DNA of 12,308 nucleotides. Source: an uncultured Burkholderiales bacterium. Its GTDB lineage: Bacteria; Pseudomonadota; Gammaproteobacteria; Burkholderiales; Burkholderiaceae_C. This document shows positions 1 through 5,757 of the stretch, one piece after another (position 1 is the first letter of the stretch; each line of letters begins with the position of its first letter). Below the pieces are notes generated by a model that was not told the origin of the DNA, searched no databases, and worked only from the letters and a program-made list of their open reading frames with translations. Where the stretch lies: positions 1 to 12,308 of the forward strand of contig CAJBLW010000229.1 of NCBI GenBank assembly GCA_903953985.1. Direction: 5' to 3'. The position numbers and the translations under genes are program-made.

Positions 1-2228
1 CCCCTGGCAAAGTCGCTATCGCAGCCACCAAACAACTGGTCAATCAGCATGATTTGGCCTTGGCCTATTCGCCCGGAGTGGCTGCCCCTTGCGAAGAGAT
101 CGTCAAAGACCCAGCCAACGCTTTCAAGTACACCAGCCGGGGTAACCTGGTGGGCGTGGTGACCAACGGCACCGCCGTTCTGGGCTTGGGCGACATCGGC
201 CCGCTGGCCAGCAAGCCTGTCATGGAAGGCAAGGGCGTTTTGTTCAAGAAGTTCTCGGGCATCGATGTGTTCGACATCGAGATCAACGAAAAAGACCCGG
301 ACAAGCTGGTCGAGATCATCGCGTCACTGGAACCCACGTTTGGCGGCATCAACCTCGAAGACATCAAAGCACCGGATTGCTTCTACATCGAGCGCAAGTT
401 GCGCGAGCGCATGAAGATCCCAGTCTTTCATGACGACCAGCATGGCACCGCCATCGTGGTGGGTGCGGCCATTTTGAACGGTCTCAAAATCGTCGGCAAA
501 GACCCCAACAAGATCAAGCTGGTCACATCAGGCGCAGGCGCAGCTGCCTTGGCTTGTCTGGGTTTATTGGTCAAGTTGGGCATCCCACGCGAAAACATCT
601 GGGTCACCGACTTGGCCGGCGTGGTCTACGAAGGCCGCACCGAGCTGATGGACGAAGACAAGATTCAGTTTGTGCAAAAAACCGATCTCCGCACATTGCG
701 CGAAGTGATGGCCGGTGCCGACGTGTTCTTGGGTTTGTCGGCCGGTGGCGTGCTCAAACAGGACATGGTCAAGTCCATGGCGGCCAAGCCACTGATTTTT
801 GCGCTGGCCAACCCCAACCCTGAAATCGACCCCGACGATGTGAAGGCCGTGCGCGACGACGCCATCATGGCCACTGGCCGAACCGACTACCCCAACCAGG
901 TCAACAACGTCCTGTGCTTTCCCTATATTTTCCGGGGTGCTTTGGACTGCGGCGCCACCACCATCACGCTGGAGATGGAAATCGCTGCCGTGCACGCGAT
1001 TGCCGAGTTGGCGCAAGCCGAGCAAAGCGAGGTCGTAGCAGCCGCTTATGTGGGTGAGCCCTTGGCGTTTGGCCCTGAATACCTGATCCCCAAGCCATTT
1101 GACCCGCGCTTGATGATGAAGATAGCCCCAGCGGTGGCCCGGGCTGCATTCGACTCTGGCGTGGCCTCTCGCCCCATCACCGACATGGACGCTTACCGGG
1201 AAAGGCTGCAAGGCTTTGTGTACGCGTCCGGCACCATGATGAAGCCCATCTTCACGGCCGCCAAACGCGCCCTGAACAAACGCATCGCCTACAGCGAAGG
1301 CGAAGAAGAGCGCGTGCTTCGCGCCGCCCAGATTGTGGTGGACGAAGGCATTGCCCGCCCCACACTAATCGGCCGCCCGGCCGTGATTGCCGAGCGCATC
1401 GAAAAATTCGGCCTGCGCCTGAAAGAAGAACTGGACTACGACGTGGTCAACGTGGAACAAGACCACCGCTACCGCGATTTCTGGCAGACCTACCACCGCA
1501 TGACCGAGCGCAAGGGGGTCACCCAACAGATCGCCAAAATCGAGATGCGCCGCCGCTTGTCACTCATTGGCGCCATGTTGCTCCACAAAGGCGACGTGGA
1601 CGGCATGATCTGCGGCACCTGGGGCGCCAACCCCATGCACTTGAGCTACATCGACCAAGTCATCGGCAAACGCGCAGGTGTCAACACTTTCGCCTGCATG
1701 AACGGGTTGATGCTGCCTGGACGTCAGGTTTTCATGGTGGACACCCATGTCAACTATGACCCCACCGCCGAACAGCTGGCCGAGTTCACCGTCATGGCCG
1801 CCGAAGAAATGCGCCGTTTCGGTATCCAGCCCAAAGCCGCTTTGTTGTCGCACTCGAACTTCGGTTCGTCCAACGAGCCCAGCGCCATCAAGATGCGAAC
1901 CGTGCTGGGCTTGTTGCGCCAAAGCGCGCCCTGGCTCGAAGTGGACGGTGAAATGCACGGCGACGTGGCCCTGGATTCGGCAGCACGCCAGGCCATCATG
2001 CCCAACAGCAGCTTGATTGGCGACGCAAATTTGCTGGTTTTACCCAACATGGATGCGGCCAACATTGCCTACAACCTGCTCAAGACGGCTGCCGGTGGCA
2101 ACATCGCCGTTGGACCGGTTCTTTTGGGTGCGGCCAAACCGGTGCATATTTTGACGCCCAGCACCACAGTACGCCGGATAGTGAACATGACGGCGCTCAC
2201 CGTGGCCGACGCCAACGCGGCTCGTTGA
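1..2228 (+). CDS. maeB: NADP-dependent malic enzyme with C-terminal phosphotransacetylase-like domain (5' partial)
   Basis: Oxidatively decarboxylates malate to pyruvate with reduction of NADP+, in the cytoplasm, supplying NADPH and pyruvate. The frame is open from the first complete codon at position 3, reading PGKVAIAATKQLV before AYSPGVAAPCEE, so the true start lies upstream; 741 codons are present against about 760 in E. coli MaeB, so only about 20 are missing. The malic domain shows the AYSPGV tyrosine region, the metal-binding stretch NLEDIKAP (around 351-374), FHDDQHGT (around 426-449) and a Rossmann loop SGAGAAA (around 528). From about 1240 the protein becomes a phosphotransacetylase-like domain ending around 2200; in this family that domain is regulatory (acetyl-CoA sensing) rather than catalytic. 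Stop is TGA at 2226-2228. The cofactor preference is assigned from the fused architecture, not from specific residues. Identification is very secure. Confidence 0.96.
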   Translation, partial: PGKVAIAATKQLVNQHDLALAYSPGVAAPCEEIVKDPANAFKYTSRGNLVGVVTNGTAVLGLGDIGPLASKPVMEGKGVLFKKFSGIDVFDIEINEKDPDKLVEIIASLEPTFGGINLEDIKAPDCFYIERKLRERMKIPVFHDDQHGTAIVVGAAILNGLKIVGKDPNKIKLVTSGAGAAALACLGLLVKLGIPRENIWVTDLAGVVYEGRTELMDEDKIQFVQKTDLRTLREVMAGADVFLGLSAGGVLKQDMVKSMAAKPLIFALANPNPEIDPDDVKAVRDDAIMATGRTDYPNQVNNVLCFPYIFRGALDCGATTITLEMEIAAVHAIAELAQAEQSEVVAAAYVGEPLAFGPEYLIPKPFDPRLMMKIAPAVARAAFDSGVASRPITDMDAYRERLQGFVYASGTMMKPIFTAAKRALNKRIAYSEGEEERVLRAAQIVVDEGIARPTLIGRPAVIAERIEKFGLRLKEELDYDVVNVEQDHRYRDFWQTYHRMTERKGVTQQIAKIEMRRRLSLIGAMLLHKGDVDGMICGTWGANPMHLSYIDQVIGKRAGVNTFACMNGLMLPGRQVFMVDTHVNYDPTAEQLAEFTVMAAEEMRRFGIQPKAALLSHSNFGSSNEPSAIKMRTVLGLLRQSAPWLEVDGEMHGDVALDSAARQAIMPNSSLIGDANLLVLPNMDAANIAYNLLKTAAGGNIAVGPVLLGAAKPVHILTPSTTVRRIVNMTALTVADANAAR

Positions 2229-2382
2229 CCTGTCCAACAGGTGTGCGCACTCACATGTTTTTTAAATGAGCAAATTGTCTTTGCCTATTTAACGGGCAAT
2301 CGCTTGCATTTTTATCGCATTTGATACACACTAGCGCCTTCGAGTTTTCGGGTAAACCCGGATGCTCCTGAAAGGTGTATTC
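2229..2382 (+). promoter_or_regulatory. AT-rich intergenic leader of the ribonuclease gene
   Basis: This 154-bp gap is clearly richer in A/T than its surroundings and presumably carries the promoter of the ribonuclease gene. A TTGCAT at 2304-2309 and a GATACA at 2323-2328 resemble -35 and -10 boxes but are only 13 bp apart, so no promoter can be fixed. A 4-bp CGGG/CCCG hairpin with a TAAA loop sits at 2349-2360. Just after the maeB stop is a 6-bp inverted repeat (ACCTGT 2228-2233, ACAGGT 2237-2242), 15 bp ahead of a run of six T; this is too far for a convincing terminator. Confidence 0.25.
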
Positions 2383-2796
2383 ATGAGGGTGGCACAACAA
2401 GCCATGGCCCGTCGGTACTGGTTCACCGTGCTGATGGGCTTTATTTTGCTGGCATGCACATTTTTGGTGCAGGCACGGTCACCCCAAGAAGCGCAACTTC
2501 AAACCACGTTGTTGGTCACTGATTTGCCCCGTGAAGGCCAGTCAACCTACCAAAATATCCGCAAGGGTAGTCCTTTTCCCTACGAAAAGGACGGTACGGT
2601 GTTTGGCAACCGCGAGCGACTCTTGCCACGCGAGGCGAGAGGTTTTTACCGCGAATACACCGTCAGGACACCCGGCGTGCGTCACCGTGGGGCCCGCCGC
2701 ATTGTCTGTGGCGGCCCGGTGGCAACAGAACCGAAAGCCTGTTACTACACCGAAGACCATTACGCGAGCTTTCGCCTGATCGTTGACAGACCTTGA
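2383..2796 (+). CDS. Secreted guanyl-specific ribonuclease (RNase Sa / barnase family)
   Basis: Predicted extracellular or periplasmic endoribonuclease that cleaves RNA 3' of guanine. The 137-residue product starts at the ATG preceded by AAAGG at 2371-2375 (7-nt spacer); an in-frame ATG at 2362 lacks such a site. Residues 1-31 form a signal peptide: RR at 10-11, a hydrophobic core about 13-29, and likely cleavage after VQA. The mature part follows the RNase Sa pattern, with PFPYEKDGTVFGNRE (64-78), REYTV (90-94), RGARRIVCG (102-110) and YYTEDHY (121-127). By alignment from memory to RNase Sa, the catalytic residues correspond to E91, R102, R106 and H126, all present, so the enzyme should be active. 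C109 and C120 could form a disulfide. An LLAC lipobox-like string at 22-25 exists but lies mid-core, so lipidation is unlikely. The next gene encodes the matching inhibitor family, which supports the call. Confidence 0.87.
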   Translation: MRVAQQAMARRYWFTVLMGFILLACTFLVQARSPQEAQLQTTLLVTDLPREGQSTYQNIRKGSPFPYEKDGTVFGNRERLLPREARGFYREYTVRTPGVRHRGARRIVCGGPVATEPKACYYTEDHYASFRLIVDRP

Positions 2797-2825
2797 TTTT
2801 TTAGTTTTCAAGAAAGACCACGGAG

Positions 2826-3251
2826 ATGGACATCCCGACACGACAAGACCAAGAGGCGCCCCTGAAGGGGGTGCGGTCGAACATCGTGCAGTCGATTCGC
2901 GCGTACCGCGTGAGCGATTTGCAAGAAGCCGCTCAAGGCCTAGGCCACCACTTTTTGTATGCCAACTTGGCCGAAGCCCAGAGCAAACAAGATGTGCTGG
3001 ACCTGATTGGTGCGCAATTCACGCTGCCCTCGCACTTTGGCAAAAATTTTGATGCCTTGTACGACTGCATGACTGACCCGTTGCACAAGTCGGGCCCTCA
3101 GCCAGGCTTTATTGTGGTTCTGGAGCAGATACCAGCCCACGTCAAGTTTGACAAGGAAGCCCGCGAGCAATTGTTGGACATCTTCCGCGACACGGCCGAT
3201 TATTGGGGAGACCGGAAGATACCCTTCCGATGCTTCTATTCTTTTCTGTAG
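2826..3251 (+). CDS. Barstar-family ribonuclease inhibitor
   Basis: Predicted cytoplasmic inhibitor that binds and blocks the ribonuclease encoded 29 bp upstream, protecting the cell from unexported enzyme. The 141-residue product has the barstar signature LPSHFGKNFDALYDCMTD at about 67-84, where D76 and D80 match the barnase-contacting D35 and D39 of barstar. The helix EQLLDIFRD follows, with E114 in the place of E76, then a final strand IPFRCFYSFL. The barstar fold is therefore complete at the stop TAG (3249-3251). The N-terminus is about 35 residues longer than classical barstar; the ATG at 2826 has GGAG directly against it and so a poor ribosome site, and a GTG near 2870 is an alternative. 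A coding-like frame continues in the -1 phase past the stop, described separately. Assignment is by motif; specificity for the neighbour RNase is inferred from context. Confidence 0.88.
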   Translation: MDIPTRQDQEAPLKGVRSNIVQSIRAYRVSDLQEAAQGLGHHFLYANLAEAQSKQDVLDLIGAQFTLPSHFGKNFDALYDCMTDPLHKSGPQPGFIVVLEQIPAHVKFDKEAREQLLDIFRDTADYWGDRKIPFRCFYSFL

Positions 3252-3433
3252 CCCGTTCTGCGCAAAACAGCCAAGCAGGACGGGCGATTGAGGCACAAAC
3301 CGAGGACGCCGTGATGGTCGACTCGATCGAAGAAGGCGAAAAAATGCCCACCGACAAATTGGTGGACGTGTCGCCCTTGGCGCTGCGCATGAGCAGCCCA
3401 TTCAACGCAGGATATTGGCTCGCAGCCGCCTGA
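3248..3433 (+). other. Coding-like frame continuing barstar in the -1 phase (possible frameshifted C-terminal extension)
   Basis: If translation steps back one base at the end of the barstar frame (ctg at 3246-3248, then gta at 3248-3250), reading continues as VARSAQNSQAGR and on through an acidic linker containing EEGEKMPTDK to a C-terminus ending SSPFNAGYWLAAA, with a TGA stop at 3431-3433, 62 residues in all. Third codon positions are mostly G or C and composition resembles real protein. It could be a 1-bp deletion in an ancestral ~203-residue barstar, a sequencing error, a programmed frameshift, or a separate small gene beginning at ATG 3203 or 3230, neither of which has a clear ribosome site. 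The barstar fold itself does not need it. Confidence 0.4.
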
Positions 3434-3470
3434 TGTTCTGAATGCCCCCCTTGAATGGGACGAGAATGAC

Positions 3471-3496
3471 AAAAGCCCCGCAGCGCGGGGCTTTTT
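3471..3496. terminator. Bidirectional intrinsic terminator between barstar and rsmA
   Basis: A perfect 8-bp GC-rich stem (AGCCCCGC 3474-3481, GCGGGGCT 3485-3492) with a 3-nt AGC loop is flanked by AAA on the left and TTTTT on the right, so the duplex extends through A-T pairs and gives a U-run in both directions. It sits between the convergent barstar and rsmA genes and can end both transcripts: about 40 bp past the 3433 stop on the plus strand and about 125 bp past the rsmA stop on the minus strand. Confidence 0.85.
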
Positions 3497-3514
3497 CATG
3501 GCTAAGGATCATCC

Positions 3515-3605
3515 TCTGTCATCCCGGCCCCCGAGCCGGGATCCAAGATTTTCAGCTCGGCTGACTAAACAGCCATAGACCCCGCATACAGAGCGGGGTG
3601 CCAGA
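3515..3605. repeat. Cluster of palindromes resembling a REP/MITE-like dispersed repeat
   Basis: Non-coding segment packed with inverted repeats. ATCCCGGC (3521-3528) pairs with GCCGGGAT (3535-3542) over a 6-nt loop. TCAGC (3552-3556) pairs with GCTGA (3560-3564), or alternatively GGCTG (3559-3563) with CAGCC (3570-3574). ACCCCGC (3579-3585) pairs with GCGGGGT (3593-3599) over a 7-nt loop. None is followed by a U-run in the rsmA direction, so they do not look like simple terminators. The first unit resembles palindromic repeats that I recall as scattered through proteobacterial genomes. Only one copy is present in this window, so its repeat nature is inferred. Confidence 0.45.
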
Positions 3606-3619
3606 TCTTTTTTCAGTGT

Positions 3620-4399
3620 TCAGAGCGTCTGCGCCAAGGCCACGAACTCGGCCACGGGTACTTCTTCGGCGCGGCGCTGCAAATCAAACTGCCCGGCAAA
3701 ACCCTTTTCATCCAACCACTTGCCTAGGGTATTGCGCAAGATTTTTCGGCGCTGGCTGAAGGCCACCTGCACCAGGGTTTCCAGCGTTTTGAAGTGGACA
3801 TCCGGCGGTTGGGCCCATGGCACCATGCGCACCACGGCGCTGTCCACGCGTGGGGGTGGATCAAAACTCTCGGGCGGCACAAACAACACGTTGGACATGT
3901 CGTAACGCCACTGCAGCATGACCGACAGGCGGCTGTAGTCCGAGGTGGCCGGTTGGGCCACCATGCGATCGATGACTTCTTTTTGCAGCATGAAGTGCTG
4001 GTCTTCGATCACGTCGACCTGCGCCAGCAGATGAAACAAGATGGGCGTGGAGATGTTGTAAGGCAAGTTACCCACCACCCGAATTTTGCTCAGGGGTGCC
4101 GCCGTGGACTTGCCCAGCATTTGCGCTGCCAGCGCCCGAAAGTCGACCTTCAACACATCCGACTCCACCACCGACAACTGCGTGTGCTCGCGCAGACGCA
4201 CGGCCAAGTCACGGTCGAGCTCAATCACCGTCAGATGGCCCAGGCGCTCAACCAAAGGCTGCGTGAGCGCAGCCAGACCGGGGCCGATTTCGACCATGGG
4301 CTGACCTGCCACAGGGGCAATCGCGTCCACGATGGCATCGATGATGCCGCCGTCCGTCAGAAAGTGCTGCCCAAAGCGTTTGCGAGCGATGTGCCTCAT
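3620..4399 (-). CDS. rsmA: 16S rRNA (adenine1518-N6/adenine1519-N6)-dimethyltransferase
   Basis: Also known as KsgA. It dimethylates two adjacent adenines in the 3'-terminal helix of 16S rRNA, using four SAM, late in 30S subunit assembly. The 259-residue product has the family's usual length and motifs: RKRFGQHFL at the N-terminus, SAM-binding VEIGPG (36-41), IELDRD (59-64), the catalytic NLPY (111-114) and FDPPPRVDSAV (179-189), with QRRKILRN near the C-terminus. The ATG at 4397-4399 overlaps the surA stop as ATGA, which fixes the start and implies translational coupling; an upstream in-frame start at 4453 would add an unrelated arginine-rich leader. It is the last gene of the lptD-surA-rsmA run. 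The pdxA gene that lies between surA and rsmA in E. coli is absent here. Confidence 0.97.
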   Translation of the reverse strand: MRHIARKRFGQHFLTDGGIIDAIVDAIAPVAGQPMVEIGPGLAALTQPLVERLGHLTVIELDRDLAVRLREHTQLSVVESDVLKVDFRALAAQMLGKSTAAPLSKIRVVGNLPYNISTPILFHLLAQVDVIEDQHFMLQKEVIDRMVAQPATSDYSRLSVMLQWRYDMSNVLFVPPESFDPPPRVDSAVVRMVPWAQPPDVHFKTLETLVQVAFSQRRKILRNTLGKWLDEKGFAGQFDLQRRAEEVPVAEFVALAQTL

Positions 4400-5757
4400 T
4401 GGACAGGTTCGCGCAATTCGACGTAGGCGCGGCCGCGCACATCCTCGGCCCACGCGACATAGGCCTCGTCGAGCTTCTTTTCACGCAATACATTGCGCGC
4501 CAGCGCGGCTTGCTCGGCTTCGGTCATGGGGGCATCGCGCCGATCGGTCACCTCAATCAGGTGCACCCCAAAGCGCGAGGCCAGCGGCTCGGCCACCTGG
4601 CCGGGGCGCAGGCGGTTCATGGTCTGCTCGAACTCGGGCACAAACATGCCGGGGCTGGCCCAGCCCAAATCACCCCCCTGGGCCGCGCTACCGTCTTGCG
4701 ACAGGCGTTTGGCCGATTCTGCGAAATCGGCCTTGCCCGAGACAATGTCCTGGCGCAAGGCGCTCAGCTGCGCCAGCGCTTGGGCCTGGGTCAGCTGTGG
4801 CGTCAATCGCAACAAAATATGCCGCGCACGGGTTTGCGTGGCCATCAAAGTGGCGGGGGCCTGCTGGCGCTCCAGCACTTTGAGCACATGAAAACCTGCA
4901 CCCGAACGCAACACCTCAGACACTCCCTCCACAGGCAATGCCGCAACGGCCTGCACAAACAGCTCTGGATAACGGTCGACCGGGCGCAATCCCAATGCCC
5001 CGCCATTGGCCCCTCGGTCGGCTGTTTGCGAGAAGGTCTTGGCCAACTCTGCAAAGTTGTCGCCACTGCGTGCACGCCGGGCCACATCCCGCGCTTGGGT
5101 CTCCAGCGGCTTGATTTGTTCTTCCGTGCTGTTTTCCGGTACGGCGATCAGGATCATGGCCAGGTTCAGCTCGACCGGGACACGTGCGGCCTGGGCCTTG
5201 ATTTGTTCTTGCAAAAACTGCTCAACTTCGATGTTGCTGATTCGGATACGCGCTTCCACCTCCCGCTCGCGCACGCGGTTCAGCAACACCTGGTTGCGCA
5301 GTTGCTCGCGGAAGGTGGTCAGGGCCACGCCGTCTTGTTGTAAGCGCTGGCGCATGGCTTCGCGCGTGAGCTGGTTGCTGCTGGCCACACCAGCTTCGGC
5401 TTGGTCCAAAGCGTCTTCGTCGACCACGATGCCCGCGTCTCGGGCTTGCTGGAGCTGGGCTTTGTCGTTGATGAGTTGCTCCAGCGCCAGTTGCTTGGCC
5501 TGAGGAGCATCGACAGGTCGGCCTTGCGCCTGCGCTTCGCGCTGAAGGCGCAGGCCCAGGGTCTGCACCTCCTGATTGGTGATGGGTTCGGAGTTGACCA
5601 CGGCGACAATGAAGTCGGCCGAGCGTATGGCCGCAGGACGCAACGCACCGGTGGCCGGGGTTTGGGCTGTCACATTCAGGGGCAACCACGCTGCGGCCAA
5701 GCAGACCAAGGCGCAGGCGCCCCACAAGGCACGAACAGGAAACAGGTATTTATTCAT
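4396..5757 (-). CDS. surA: Periplasmic chaperone / peptidyl-prolyl isomerase SurA
   Basis: Escorts unfolded outer-membrane proteins, including LptD itself, across the periplasm to the BAM machine. The 453-residue product begins at the ATG overlapping the lptD stop by 8 bp (ATGAATAA), indicating coupled translation; the longer open frame from 5874 would place a non-signal leader in front. Residues 1-31 are a signal peptide (hydrophobic core about 9-25, cleavage after NVTA). The N-terminal chaperone domain spans about 45-190. Two parvulin domains follow: the first around 195-297 (DNFAELAKTFSQ, GGALGLRPVDRYPELF), the second around 308-405 (ARHILLRL, FAESAKRLSQDGSAAQGGDL, FVPEFEQ, FGVHLIEV). A C-terminal helix completes the chaperone module. 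Length is slightly above E. coli SurA (428). Confidence 0.96.
   Translation of the reverse strand: MNKYLFPVRALWGACALVCLAAAWLPLNVTAQTPATGALRPAAIRSADFIVAVVNSEPITNQEVQTLGLRLQREAQAQGRPVDAPQAKQLALEQLINDKAQLQQARDAGIVVDEDALDQAEAGVASSNQLTREAMRQRLQQDGVALTTFREQLRNQVLLNRVREREVEARIRISNIEVEQFLQEQIKAQAARVPVELNLAMILIAVPENSTEEQIKPLETQARDVARRARSGDNFAELAKTFSQTADRGANGGALGLRPVDRYPELFVQAVAALPVEGVSEVLRSGAGFHVLKVLERQQAPATLMATQTRARHILLRLTPQLTQAQALAQLSALRQDIVSGKADFAESAKRLSQDGSAAQGGDLGWASPGMFVPEFEQTMNRLRPGQVAEPLASRFGVHLIEVTDRRDAPMTEAEQAALARNVLREKKLDEAYVAWAEDVRGRAYVELREPVQ

Noticed and set aside
2228..2263. Intrinsic terminator after maeB
   Set aside because: The 6-bp ACCTGT/ACAGGT hairpin is separated from the T-run by 15 bp, and no stable GC-rich stem abuts the T-run.
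2446..2457. Lipobox (LLAC) in the ribonuclease signal peptide
   Set aside because: The cysteine is followed by more hydrophobic residues (TFLVQA) and a good signal peptidase I site, unlike a lipoprotein.
2792..2812. Hairpin CTTGA/TCAAG in the RNase-barstar gap as a terminator
   Set aside because: Only five A/T-rich pairs with an 11-nt loop and no trailing T-run; it would not separate the two genes.
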